Numbered from the stretch's first letter, positions 33,079 through 44,291 are shown. The stretch: 64,000 nt of DNA from Blumeriella jaapii (GCA_009599575.1 VWND01000003.1:1254001-1318000); one strand, 5' to 3'. The notes: generated by a model not told the origin, from the letters alone. Made by a program: numbers and translations.

Positions 33079-34388
33079 TCCGAAACGGTTAATAACGAGC
33101 TAACAAAATCGATTTACAAAACTATTCTTAAATTGCAAAGATCTGATTTTTTTGTATTATAAAAAACGTACGAATCGGCTTCGCAAAACAATCGAGCCGG
33201 GTCCGAAAAACATTGGCGTATAGACCAAAATGAATTACTACGTTACAAAAGACGTGCGTATATTTCGAATAAAAGCGCTATTAAAAGCGAAATATTAAAA
33301 ATTAATCACGACGATCCGACCGCCGGCCATTAAGACTTTCGGCGAACGCTAGAACTGGTCGAAAAAAAATATTTCTGGCCTAGCTTACGAAACGACGTAA
33401 AGCGTTACGTTAATACGTGTAGAAAATGCTAAAAAGGCAAGCTTAAAAAGCACCGATCCTATAGCGAGTTAGCCCCTTTTTCGACTCCTACGAAACCTTA
33501 AGAAAAGATAACCATAAACTTCATTACGAATCTACCCTTTAGCAAAAAACGAAATCGTATTTACGATTTTATATTCGTTATAATAAACCGATATACGAAG
33601 CTGTCGAAATACATACCGATACAAAAAACGATTTCAGCCCCAGATTTGGCTAAGATATTTATACAGCACGTCTACAAGATTTTAGCTGTTCTAAAAGAAT
33701 TATTACAAATAGAAGGTCAGTTTTCATTAATAAATTTTGGTTTTCAGTAATATTCCATCTACAAATACAACGTCGATTAAGCACCGCTTTCCATTTTTAA
33801 ACCGATAGTCAAACGGAACGTTAAAATCAAGTTTTAAAATTCTACTTTCGCACGTACTGCGATTATCGACAAAACGATTGGACTACGAAGCTTGCTTTAG
33901 CCGAGTTTACGTATAACAATTCGATACACGCTTCTACGGGTTCTACCCCTTTTCGCATGCTATACGGCTTTCACCCAGAACTTGGCAGCAACGTCGAAAA
34001 CGACGTCGTAAAAAGAAAAGTACCGTCAGCGGAAAAACGAATTAGAATATTACAAAAAAAAAAAGAAATACTCAGTAAAAAGCTAAAAAAAGCCAACGCG
34101 AATCATAAAAGGTTTTACGACGCTAAACACAAAAAAACTAAATTTCAAGTAAGCGACAAAATATTATTATCGATCAAAAACCTCCGACAGCTGCGACCTT
34201 TTCGAAAGCTTTCAAATAAATATTTAAAGCTTTTTAAAATCAAGCGAATTATACACGAGCACGGCCAAGCTTACCAACTCGAACTTTCTTCTTAATATCG
34301 TATTTACGATACTTTCCACGTTTCCTTACTAGAACCTTGGCAGGGTCGGAACGACACTAAGCCGAAAAATAATATAATAAAACTCTAA
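33079..34388 (+). pseudogene. Integrase of B1, with an internal frame change
   Basis: The zinc-binding domain shows LKINHDDPTAGH and NTCRKC (33300-33430). The core begins EKITINFITNLPF, where the first Asp reads Asn, and continues to VLKE near 33699. The phase then changes by one base: the second-Asp region is legible only in the next frame as IITNRRSVF (33699-33725), where S-D-R-G is expected. The core continues with RRLSTAFHF and, near 33865-33960, NDWTTKLALAEFTYNNSIHA, then STGSTPFRMLYGF. An open stretch (33957-34295) covers the C-terminal half. B2 has the same frame change. Confidence 0.82.
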
Positions 34389-34560
34389 GAATCCGAAGAA
34401 TACGAAGTCAAATTAATATAAGCTTATAAAAATACAGAAAAAAGCCGATATTATTTGATGCGATAAAAAAGCTATTTACCAAGCGAAAACTCTTAGAAGC
34501 CAGAAAACCACTTTACGAACGCAAAAGAGATTATAAAAAAATACTTGAAAAATACGACAG
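34389..34560 (+). pseudogene. Chromodomain at the end of B1 pol
   Basis: The sequence reads EEYEVKLI, a stop, AYKNTEKSRYYLMR, a stop, KSYLPSENS, a stop, then KPENHFTNAKEIIK. Both of the last two stops fall where chromodomains have the conserved Trp of W-K-x-Y and T-W-E-P, so they are TGG-to-TAA/TAG changes. This is the chromodomain that guides chromoviral integrases to particular chromatin in relatives. B2 repeats the pattern (YLVR, stop, KDYLLNENS, stop, KPENH). Confidence 0.85.
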
Positions 34561-34739
34561 ATAATAGCAACGGAGCAATAACGAATGCGCGCCGCAAAAG
34601 CAAAAAAAAGAAAATAAAAACATTTAGAAAACCCCAGAACCGCCGCTAAGCCAATTTATCTTTATCGTTATCCCTTTCTTTATCGTTATCGCCATCTTTT
34701 TTAGATTCAGAAGCAGCGGCAGGCTAAAAGAAATTAATA
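34561..34739 (+). other. B1 sequence between pol end and antisense frame
   Basis: About 180 bases with a short repeat, ctttatcgttatc, twice (34668-34690). It may hold converging 3' ends of pol and the antisense frame. No gene seen. Confidence 0.4.
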
Positions 34740-35303
34740 TCAAACGAATTCGCAAAGTATTCGACTTATCCCAATTAAAGCTTTTACGATAGCCGTAATC
34801 GAATCCTGAATTGCAACTACGATATGCTCGTGAAAATCCAGAATTTGACCTAACTGATTAAAATAAATTCGAGCGACGTCTTCGAAACGTCGGAAAATAC
34901 GTTTTATACTAGCGTCGTTAAATAAAAGGGCCGGCGTAGCCAAAGCCTCCAAAACAGCAGCAGCCGCTAAACCGGCAGAAACGGGCGCAGCAGCAGCAGC
35001 GGCAGCCCGAGCCGCGGCGCGATTCGCACGATTTCCGATTATTATAAAAGCCGAAGCGTCACTCTTTTTTAAACGATTTATATAAGCGTTGTAGGTAATA
35101 AAATCGATAAAAGTCTTAGTAAAAGCTTTGGCCTCGGCAGCAAAAAAAAAAAAGGCGGCAGCGGCGGTAGCAATATCGAAACGATTTATAAAATCGTTAA
35201 GGCCCGCGAAAAAGGTTTGCGCTTCGGTAGCGCGTACGGCAGAAACCTATAGCTAATTAAAAGCGAATTCGAGTAAAAGTCTAGAAGATTCACAGAAAGA
35301 CAT
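34740..35303 (-). pseudogene. Antisense reading frame of B1, 187 codons, alanine-rich
   Basis: Runs opposite to gag-pol between the chromodomain and the 3' LTR, from ATG (35301-35303) to TGA (34740-34742). It is broken only by TAG at codons 17 and 19, both likely former CAG. Features: an N-terminal segment with FFAGLNDFINRFD, an Ala-rich middle with ANRAAARAAAAAAAPVSAGL, then KRIFRRFEDVARIYFNQLGQ and a C-terminal amphipathic part, QDSITAIVKALIGISRILCE. It is predicted mostly helical, with no signal peptide and no known domain recognised. The sense strand here is full of stops in all frames. The B2 copy (47449-48012) has exactly the same length, start and stop position. Confidence 0.6.
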
Positions 35304-35774
35304 TAAGTATACGAAGCTCTGCAGCGGTTGCATTTTACGCTAGGAAGTTCGAAAACGCAAAAAGGCAAAGAGTCCGCTGTGATGCTTTCGCGTAAGATCA
35401 GGCGGACGCACCGAAGGCAGATAGAAATCAAAAGCATTTTAAAAGTTCGCGGCGAACGCAGCGAGAAGCAATTGATTAGAATAAAAAAAAGCTGATAAAA
35501 AAAAAAAAATAAAAAAAAAAAAAAAAAAAATTAAGCAGAAAAATAGCGGCCATTTTAAGAAAAAAGGCCTTTTCAACGAAAATGCGAGCGCTACCGAAAA
35601 CAAAAAAAACAAAACAGCAAAACAGCTATAATTCACGACCAAAAGCGAAAGAAACAGCTATAATTCACGACCGAAAGCGGAAGAAACCGCACGTTATTTC
35701 GAAGGCGTAACGCACGCTATACGCATAAAAAAATCAGTCGCTTTTGGGAACCAAAGGCCTAAAAGAGGGGGTAA
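35304..35774 (+). other. B1 region upstream of the 3' LTR, purine-rich
   Basis: A Lys/Arg-rich sense frame, LQRLHFTLGSSKTQK, runs at 35320-35490 and is similar in B2 (47433 leftwards). It dissolves into an A-rich low-complexity run, so coding status is doubtful. A 32-bp segment with ataattcacgacc occurs twice in tandem (about 35621-35684), also in B2. It ends with the purine tract aaaagaggggg (35761-35771), the likely plus-strand primer next to the LTR. Confidence 0.5.
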
Positions 35775-36187
35775 TATCAGAAACCAACATCACGTATATA
35801 AATCAAATGATCCGCCAAGACCCTCTGCCTTCTACCAACCCTCGAATAGCACTTTCTGCGGATAGGCCGTAAGGGCCGGATAGTACTATAAAAGCTGAAA
35901 ATAACATTTAAATAAAACATTTTATAAAAATGATTGCTAAAAAACCAGTTATTAGAGTTATATTAAGAAGGATTGAGAAAAAGTCGGGATAGGGGCTGAA
36001 AAGCATACTAAATGGAGTTCGCCTGGTTTCCTGGGAAATACTTTTTTCGAGAGCTCCACCCCTCCTTTTGTACTTATACACGCCTTTTACTAAAAATGTA
36101 AAAGGTAGAAATCAGTCTGACTATCAACCCAACCTTATCTGAGCTCTATTATCTGAACTAGTATTTCCCTGCCTTTCAATCCTTACA
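35775..36187 (+). repeat. 3' LTR of B1, 413 bp
   Basis: Starts TATCAGAAACC (TGTCAGGAACC altered) and ends CCTTACA intact. Its first half is full of G-to-A changes relative to the 5' LTR. Confidence 0.94.
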
Positions 36188-36192
36188 TCAAG

Positions 36193-39100
36193 CTAATTTT
36201 CAGAAAAAAAACAATTGAAATGTTTTTAATTTTTTTATACGAAATCGACAAAATACTAAACGATCTTACGTATAACATTTCTTTCAAAACCTAATTTCAC
36301 AGTTTTTTCGAACGTTTCAAAACCAACGAAATATCGATTTCGACCCTTTTAACCAGCTTAGCAAAGCTAACTTCGAATAAACCTTTTTTCGAATTTTTTT
36401 CCCCGAAATACAAAAACCTCGAACACGTGTTTTCTAAAGCCGCTAATAACAAGCTAGCCTTTTACCGGCCCTACGATTATAAAATCGAATTTATTATAAA
36501 TAAAAAAAAGCTGAAATACATTTTTTTATATAAAATATCGATTTTAAAGCTCGAAATTATTAAAACCTATTTGTAAAATAATTTTAACAAAAGCTATCGA
36601 ACCTTTTATCGCTTTTTTCGCTGCTTTAATGCTTTTCGCTAAAAAACCCGACGATTTACTGCGTTTTTATATCGATTATCGAACCTTTAATAACGTTACT
36701 TATAAAAATCGTTATTTTCTTTTTTTTATCGATAAAACTTTTGTTTGTTTTTCGAAAGCGCGAATTTTTACAAAACTCGATATTCGTTAAGCTTTTTACA
36801 AAATTCGAATAAACTCCGCTAATAAAAAACTGACGACGTTTCGTACGCGTTACGGCGCTTATAAATGCAAAATGCTATCTTTTGGCTTTATTAATAAATT
36901 CGCAACTTATCAACGTTATATAAACGACGTTTTCTTCGATTATTTAAACGATTTTTATATTATATACCTGAATAATATTTTTATTTATTCGTCCGACCTT
37001 TTGAAACACGTTATATACGTTCGCAAAATATTTCAAAAGCTCGCTAACGCTGAATTACAAACCGATATTCGAAAATCTAAATTCAATATTATTCGGACCC
37101 GTTACTTAAGCTTTATTATTTCCACTAAAAGCTTAAAAATAAATCTAGAAAAGATTTCCGTGGTCGTCTACTAAAAGCCTTCTACTATTATAAGAAATAT
37201 ACAAAACTTCTTTGGTTTTTGTAATTTTTACCGACGTTTTATTCGAAATTACGATATAATTACAAAGCTTTTGGTTTATTTAATTAAAACTAACGTTTTT
37301 TTTAATTTCATTTTTAAATATCAGAAGAATTTCGACCTTTTTATACTAGCCTTTATTATTACATCAGTTTTACAATATTATAAGCAAAACTTTTCCTGCA
37401 TATTAAAAACTAACGCTTTCGACGGCGTAATAGCTTTTGTGCTTTCGCAATTTTATAATAACGACTAGCTTCCAGTCGCCTATTTTAGCAAAACTATAGC
37501 TTTCGCAAAGCTAAACTACGTCGTATACGATAAAAAAATATTCGCAATCGTAAAATCTTTAGGTAATTTTCGTATTAAACTAACTAGCTTAATTTATTAA
37601 ATTAAAATTATAACTAATTACAAAACTTTGAAATATTTTATAATTTTCAAATTTTTAAACGCTCGATAAGTACGCTAGGCCGAACTCCTCGCCGATTACA
37701 ACTTTTTTATTACGTATAAACCAAATAAACACAATTTTTTAGCTGACGTATTAACACGTCGTACGAGCGAATTCGACCGCTAAAACTTTTTTAAGCGCAT
37801 TCAGCGCTTGCAAACCTTTTTCCGAGCAAATCAAATCGATTACCGCTTTTTAACTAAAAAACTTCGATTTTTCACGGTTTTCGAAACAGCTGTTTTTATC
37901 GTTAAAATAGCTGATTTTTTTCCCGCATTTCGTATCGTTAATCAAATTCTTTACGCTAATCGTATAGCTAGCAGTTTAATAATCTTTCGAAAAAAAACTG
38001 TACGAAACGCTACGAAAAAAAACGACGATAATAATACTTCGTATATATTTAAACGCGATTTGCTGCTATATTACGATCGTTTAATAATACCAGACGTCGA
38101 TTATTTTCGCTTAGCCTTTATACGAAAAATACACGACCAGATTTTCACCGTTTATTTTAGCGCTCGCAAAACTACGCAATTGCTTTCGGACCAATATTAT
38201 TAACGAAATATAACAGCTTTCGTAAAACAATATTATCGTAACTGCCACGCTTATCGAAAAAGTTCTGTTTCAAAAAATAAGCGCTTCGGCCTTTTTCAGC
38301 CTTTTTCTGTTTTTAACCATTTTTAAAAGCACGTTATAATAAACTTTTGCAGCTTTAACAAAAACAAATACGATTACGATAACGTATTCGTAATAATAAA
38401 TCGCTTTTTCAAATAAATTATTTCGATTTTCTGTCACAAAAATATCGACGTTCGAAGCTTCGCCAAATTATATATATTCCACGTATATAAATATTTTAGC
38501 TTTTTAAAAAATATTATTAGCGATCGTAGCTTTTAATATTAATTTACTTTCTGGTTTAAATTAAACAAAATACTCGGTACGTAATTAAAGCTTTCGATAG
38601 CCGCTTATTTTAAAACCGACGATTAAACCGAAATTTACAATTAATATTTGCAAAAACATTTTCGACTTTTCGTAAATTATTATTAAAACGATTAAAGCGA
38701 ATTTTTTTTAATAATAGATTTCGCCTAAATAATCCTTTTTTACGAAAATTTAAATAATTTTTTACTTTTTGAAATTATATACGATTATACTTCCTATATT
38801 AATTAAAACTGAAAGCTCGATACTTCTTTTTTTTTTAACTTTTTATATAAGCTAAACGCAAACGAAGCTCGTGCGTACGTTCGCCGCCATTACGACGCTT
38901 AAAATCTCGCCAAATCGCACTTTTAATAAGCTTACGACAAAATAAAAAAAAATGCGAATAAATCTCGCCGCGCGATCGATTTTAACGTTAACGATTACGT
39001 ATAGCTCGATATGCGTTTATTTTCGACCTTCCGGCCCTTTCGCAAATTCGATAATTCTATAAACGGCCTTTTTAAAATTATAGCCAAAATTTTCGATAAC

Positions 39101-39535
39101 GCTTTTAAACTAAAACTCTTTAGTATTATAAACGTACACCCAGTTTTTTACGTTAATCGACTGCGTAAAACAGCTGACGACGCGCTTTCAGATCAGGTTA
39201 ATTTAGCTTTTAAATTTATTAATATAATTAATAAGCTTAAATACGAAGTCGAAAAATTAATCGCTTATCGAATATAATAAAAAATCTTTTAGTATAAAGC
39301 TTTTTAAATAGGCTTAAATAAAAATCTTACGTGGTACTCCGCGTCTGATTTTATATATACCCCTCTAAAAATGCGCGATTTTCATTTAGCGTATAAAAAG
39401 CTTCCCGGTCCTTCTGTAAAACTTGTAAATTAGCTAAAAGCGTATTCCGAAAATTTAAATTCGTACGATTATTTAAATAACGACGTACTAATAAATAAAA
39501 GCTCGAGAGCGCGCTTTTTTCGGACGGAGAAATAA
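36193..39535 (+). pseudogene. pol of C2 after the B1 insertion: RT, RNase H, integrase, chromodomain-like end
   Basis: RT fragments include an open 101-codon piece (36872-37174) with SFGFINKFATYQRYINDVFF and the active-site box YLNN (36965-36976), both Asp lost. An open piece at 37271-37468 carries the start of RNase H as LKTNAFDGVIAFVLSQ, where ETDAS-type residues are expected. Integrase follows, with an open part (37808-38203) containing TSYIFKRDLLLYYDRLI and KIHDQIFTVYFSARKTTQ. The end (39011-39277 and on) includes KLKYEVEKLIAYRI and the tail NSYDYLNNDV. The stop at 39533-39535 abuts the LTR. Confidence 0.82.
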
Positions 39536-39803
39536 TATAACGATTTATTTTATTACCATTTCTCGTATCACCCCAGCAACTACGTATAGCTGCAAGCTTC
39601 CTGGTTTTTTGATGGATTTCCTTATTAATTATAAAAATTATTTATATATATGAAGTTTTTTTTTTTAGCAACCTTTGCTTTTTGCAATTGTTGATTTTAA
39701 ATAAATATTTTTATTACAGAATCAAAGGCTCGTTTCTTATACCATATGAACACGGCGACCAGTTGACTGATCTCCCAGCCCTCCGACTGATTAGATCGTC
39801 ACA
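39536..39803 (+). repeat. 3' LTR of C2, 268 bp
   Basis: Starts TATAACGATT and ends GATCGTCACA. A run of transitions affects the palindrome region less than the rest. Confidence 0.93.
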
Positions 39804-40253
39804 CAAATCGAATTAATAAAAATAAAATTTCCAGCTTTTTCTGAAAATAAAATTAATAAAAAAAAAATTTAATTAAAGCATCGATAAATAAACGTCGGTA
39901 CGGACGGCCTAAAAAGAATTCGAATTGCAAAAGCAGATCGAGTTTTTAATCGTAGATACAAAACTTTTTAGCGAAAATTGTTTTGGTTTTTTTTTTTTTT
40001 ATCACAGCTAGCTTAAAAATAATCAAAAGAATAATATAAACCAAAAGGTACGTATATAAATTAAAAAAAAATACCGAGCTAGAATACTCGGGGTCGCGAG
40101 TTTTATATACAATGGGTTGCGCTTAAAGATCACGTGATTTAGCGCGAGGCCTAATGGCCGAGGTGGCCCGTGCCCGAACCTTAATCCAACACCACCGGCA
40201 AAACACCATTGGCATTTACTACCGGCAAAATACCACTGGCACGGATCGTAACA
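39804..40253 (-). other. E, segment 3, including its probable 5' end
   Basis: Begins with the C2 duplication caaat. 39809-40070 is AT-rich without a readable gene; it shares attcgaattgcaaaagca with the left flank of C2 (26032-26049 region), a possible internal repeat of E. The last 150 bases are described separately. The junction with C3 is between 40247 and 40253; a TG-start LTR on the minus strand would put it at 40253 (TGTTACGATCC). Confidence 0.5.
40074..40253 (-). promoter_or_regulatory. LTR-like promoter patch of E, little mutated
   Basis: Read on the minus strand: two 24-bp direct repeats with ttgccggtagtaaatgcc-type sequence (40218-40241 and 40191-40214, 3 differences), a GC-rich stretch with ggccacctcggccattagg, a cacgtgatct motif, a TATA-like gtatataaaa (40101-40110), then a 5-bp hairpin CCGAG/CTCGG (40074-40091) followed by a T run. 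This layout fits an LTR U3/R. The second LTR is not in the window, so the call is inference. Confidence 0.42.
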
Positions 40254-41373
40254 GCTTTTGTGCTTTCGCAGTTTTATAGCGACGATTAGCTTTTAATCGC
40301 TTATTTTAGCAAAATCATAACTTTCGCAAAACTAAATTACGTTGTATACGATAAAAAAATGCTCGCAATTGTAAAATTTCTAGGCAATTTTCGTGCTAAA
40401 CTAATTTATTTAATTTATTAACTTAAAATTATTACTAATTATAGAATTTTAAAATATTTTATAATTTTTAAACTTTTAAACGCTCGATAAGCATGCTAGG
40501 CCGAGTTTTTCGCCGATTATAATTTTTTTATTACGTACAAATCAAATAAACATAATCTTATGGCTGACGCATTAATTCGTCGTACGACCGAATTCGACCG
40601 CCAAAATTTTTTCAAACGCATTTAGCGTTTGTAAATTCTTTTTCGAGCAAATCAGATCGATCACCGCTTTTTAACTAAAAAACTTCGATTTTTTACGGCC
40701 TCCGAAACAGCTGTTTTTATCGTTGAAATAGCTGATTTTTCTTTCGCACTTCGTGTTATTAATTAAATTTTTTACGTTAATCGCATAGCTAACAGCTTAA
40801 TTGCCTTTCGAAAAAAAGCTATACGAAACGCTACGAAAAAAAACGACGATAATAATATTTCGTTTTCGTATATATTTAAACGCGATCTGCTGTTATATTA
40901 CGGTCGCTTAATAATTTTAAACGTCGATTATTTACGTTTGGCTTTTATACGAAAAATGCACGATTAGATTTTTATCGCTTATTCCAGCGCTCGCAAAACT
41001 ACGCAATTGCTTTCGAATTAATATTATTAGCGAGATATAACAGTTTTCGTAAAATAATATTATCGCAATTGCTACGCTTATCGAAAAAGTTTTATTTTAA
41101 AAAATAAGCGCTCCGGCTTTTTTCAGCTTTTTTTTGTTTTTAATTATTTTTAAAAGCACGTTATAATAAACTTTTGTAATTTCAATAAAAATAAACACGG
41201 CTATAATAACGTATTCGTAATAATAAATCGTTTTTCCAAGCAAGCTATTTCGATCTTTTGCTATAAAAATATCGACGTTCGAAGCTTCGCCAAATTGTTT
41301 ATATTTCACGTGTATAAGTATTTTGGCTTTTTAAAAAATATTATTAACGATCGTAGCTTTTAATATTTATTTA
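40254..41373 (+). pseudogene. RNase H and integrase N-terminal part of C3
   Basis: RNase H remnants with NDD-like and AYFSKTIAF-type segments give way to LADALIRRTTEFDRQN (about 40560), then the integrase zinc region KMHD...SARKTTQLLS (40950-41020). Numerous stops. The sequence is cut by D2 at 41374. Confidence 0.7.
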
Positions 41374-41394
41374 CCGTACGGCTTATCTAGGGTC

Positions 41395-41735
41395 GGATCA
41401 CAACCGATTATACCCGGTTGCAAAACCGGGTATACACCGATTATAATCGGTTTTAAAACCGGGTATACACCGATTGTAATCGATTTCAAAACCGATTATA
41501 CACCGATTATAATCGATTATATACCGATTATAACCGGTTTTAATTCGGTTATAATCGGTGTATAATCGGTTTTAAAACCGGGTATAATCGGTTGCTAATC
41601 GGTGTCAATACCGAAATGGCGCGGTTTACTCTTACATCGATATAACGATTTAACACCGAATATAATCGGTATTACCGATTATAATCGGTATTAATACCGA
41701 TTATACTCGGTGTTAACACCGAAACAAATTTATAC
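41395..41735. repeat. D2 palindrome array
   Basis: More than ten copies of accgattataatcggt-type palindromes, similar in number and order to D1 but reverse-complemented. It shares the ccggttttaaaaccgg-type spacers. Confidence 0.87.
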
Positions 41736-41837
41736 AACTAAATTAAATCGATATTTAATATATACCAAACCTTTCGAATTTAAATTAAAAATCTGATTTT
41801 AAACTACGTTTATTTAATACTACATTTAATAATATTT

Positions 41838-42170
41838 TCGCTGCCACCACTTCGCTGCCATCACCTCGCTACCACCACCTCGCTGCCACCACCTCGCTGC
41901 CACCACCTCGCTGCCACCACCTCGCTGCCACCACCTCGCTGCCACCACCTCGCTGCCACCATCTCGCTGCCACCACCTCGCTGCCACCATCTCGCTGCCA
42001 CCACTTCGCTGCCACCACCTCGTCGCTACTACCATTACCACCATCACCACCATTATTATCATTACTATCATCATTTTGCTGCCACCATCTCGCTGCCATC
42101 ACCTCGCTGCTACCACCTCGTCGCCACCACCACCACCACCACCACTATTATCACCACCACCTTCCTGCCA
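41838..42170 (+). repeat. D2 arm with CTCGCTGCCACCAC units
   Basis: About a dozen nearly uninterrupted 14-bp units (41838-42025), then triplet-degenerate sequence and a second short block. Much shorter than the matching D1 arm (about 0.8 kb). Confidence 0.92.
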
Positions 42171-42180
42171 CCATTGTAAT

Positions 42181-42230
42181 TATTCAGCTTATTCGGCTGT
42201 TCGGCTATTCGGCTGTTCGGCTGTTCGGCT
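42181..42230 (-). repeat. D2 centre: 8-bp tandem repeat
   Basis: ttcggctgttcggctattcgg-type repeats, reverse complement of the D1 centre, at the switch between arms. Confidence 0.9.
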
Positions 42231-42249
42231 TTTCCTTGTTTTTTCTAAC

Positions 42250-43045
42250 AAAATAGTATTAGCGAAATAATAATAATAGCAGCGAAGTAATAGTAGTGAT
42301 AATGATAGTGGTGGTGATAGTAGTGGTAATAATGGTAATGATGGTGGTGGTGATGGCGACGAGATAGTGGCGACGAGATAATGGCAGGGAGGTGGTGGCA
42401 GCAAAATAATAATAATAGTGGTGATAGTGGTAGTGATAATAGTAGTAATGGTAATAATGGTAGTGATGGTAATAGTGGTAATAGTAGTAGCGACCAAATA
42501 ATGGTAGTAATAGTGGTGGTGGTGGTAGTAATAATAGTCGTGGTGGTGGTAATAGCGACGAAATGATGGCAGCGAGATGGTGGTAGTAATAATAGTAGCG
42601 ACGAGATGGTGGTAGTAATGGTGGTGTGATAGTGATGATAGTGGTAATGATAGTGGTGGTGATGGTAGTGGTAGCGACGAAAATAGTAGCAGCGAGATGG
42701 TAGCAGCGAAGTGGTGGCAGCGAAGTGGTGGCAGCGAAGTGGTGGCAGCGAAATGGTGACAGCGAGGTGGTGGCAGCAAGGTGGTGGCAGCGAAGAAGTG
42801 GTGGCAGCGAGATGGTGGCAGCGAGATGGTGGCAGCGAGGTGGTGGCAGCGAGATGGTGGCAGCGAGATGGTGGCAGCGAGGTGGTGGTAGCGAGGTGGT
42901 GGCAGCGAAATAATGGTAGTAATAATGGTAGCGACGAGATGGTGGTAATGATGGTAGTGGTGGTGGTGATAATGGTAGTGATAATGGTGGTGATAATAGT
43001 GGTGGCGACGAGATGGTGGCAGCGAGGTGGGTGTTAGCAGCGAAG
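42250..43045 (-). repeat. D2 arm with the reverse-complement 14-bp units
   Basis: Begins with degenerate AGT/GGT/AAT triplets (42290-42660) and ends in dense gtggtggcagcgag units (42700-42910). Open frames here are periodicity artefacts, as in D1. Confidence 0.92.
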
Positions 43046-43300
43046 TGGTATTAATAAAAGCGTAGATAAAAAGTAATAATAAAATTACAACAAATTCGTA
43101 TAAGATTTGTATTTTTCTCGAAGCTTTAAATTATTACACAACCTATTCTATCTATTAATCTTTAATAATATTAAAATTAATTTTCATTTAATCGCGTGTT
43201 AACTCTGATTATACTCGGAGTTAATTTTACGCCAAGTGTTAACTCGGATTTGACTCGGTGTTAAATCGGTTGTAATCCCACCCATAGGCGCCCCTAAGTA

Positions 43301-44291
43301 CTTTCTGGTTTAAATTAAACAAAATCTTGGGTACGCAATTAAAACTTTCGACAGCCGCTTATTCCGAAACCGACGGTCAGACCGAGATTTATAATTAATA
43401 TTTGCAAAAACGTTTTAAACTTTTCGTAAACTTTTATCAAAACGATTAAAGCGAATTTTTTTTAATAATAAATTTCGCTTAAATAGTTTTTTTTGAAAAG
43501 AATTTAGATAGCCTTTTACTTTTTGAAATTGTATACGATTATACTTTTTATATTAATTAAAACTGGAAATTCGATATTTTCTTTTTTCCTAACCTTTTAT
43601 ATAAGCTAAACGCAAACGAAGCTCGTGCGTACGCTCGCCGCTATTACGACGTCTGAAACTTTGCTAAATCGCATTTTTAATAAGCTTACGATAAAATAAA
43701 ATAAAAATACGAATAAATCTCGCCGCGCGATCGATTTTAACGTTGGCGATTACGTATAGCTCGATATACGTTTATTTCCGATTTTTCGGCCTTTCCGCAA
43801 GTTCGACAATTTTACAAACGGCTTTTTTAAAATTATAGCCAAAATTTTCGATAACGCTTTTAAGTAGTAGACCTTTTTAATATTATAAACGTACATTTAG
43901 TTTTTCACGCTAATCGATTGCGTAAAACAGCTAACGACGCGCTTTTAAATCAAATTTATTTAGTTTTTAAACTTATTAATTTAATTAATAAATTTAAATA
44001 CGAAATCGAAAAATTAATCGCTTGTCGAATACAACGGAAAACCTTTTAATATAAAGCTTTTTAAATAGGCTTCAATAAAAATTTCACGTAATACCCCGCG
44101 TTTAACTTTATATACGCTTTTTTGAAAATACGCGATTTTTATTTGACGAATAAAAAGCTTTCCGGTTTTTTTACAAAACTTATAAACTGGCTGAAAACGT
44201 ATTTTAAAGGTTTGAATTCGTACGATTATTTAAATAGCGACGTATTAATGAATAAAAACTCGAGAGCGCGCTTTTTCGGACGAAAAAATAA
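43301..44291 (+). pseudogene. Integrase C-terminal part and pol end of C3
   Basis: Resumes after D2 with LNKILGTQLK-type integrase core, then the region QANEARAYARRHYDV-like (43610-43660). Next come the CLDIRLFPIFRPFRKFDNFTN-like linker (43750-43820) and the chromodomain-like end, KYEIEKLIACRIQRK (43995-44040). A 148-codon open piece (44122-44568) includes the pol tail and then reads into the LTR; the normal stop TAA is at 44289-44291 in the family frame. Confidence 0.68.

Larger units (their letters stand above)
28851..36187 (+). mobile_element. B1: Ty3/gypsy chromovirus, best-preserved element in the window
   Basis: A 7,337-bp element with TG...CA LTRs and a perfect 5-bp duplication, tcaag (28846-28850 and 36188-36192). 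Order: 5' LTR, gag with one clear zinc knuckle, protease, RT, RNase H, integrase, chromodomain, a 3' region with an antisense reading frame, a purine tract and the 3' LTR. It has higher GC and fewer stops than the surrounding C2, so it should be among the younger insertions. Confidence 0.95.
26054..39803 (+). mobile_element. C2: Ty3/gypsy chromovirus, interrupted by B1
   Basis: The 5-bp duplication is perfect: caaat at 26049-26053 and 39804-39808. Removing B1 and its duplication leaves about 6.41 kb. B1 lies between protease and RT. C2 keeps longer open pieces than C1, including the protease with its Gly and a 100-codon RT fragment, but it is still inactive (YLNN box). Confidence 0.94.
41374..43298 (-). 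mobile_element. D2: fold-back minisatellite element, opposite orientation to D1
   Basis: Bounded by TA duplications (41372-41373, 43299-43300); C2 and C4 read aatttactttctgg across the empty site. It starts CCGTACGGCTTATC and ends GGCGCCCCTAAG, the reverse complement of the D1 order. Contents in order: palindrome array (41395-41735), linker, CTCGCTGCCACCAC arm (41838-42170), 8-bp repeat centre (42181-42230), opposite-strand arm (42250-43045), AT-rich flank. It is 537 bp shorter than D1, mainly in the first arm. No gene. Confidence 0.85.
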
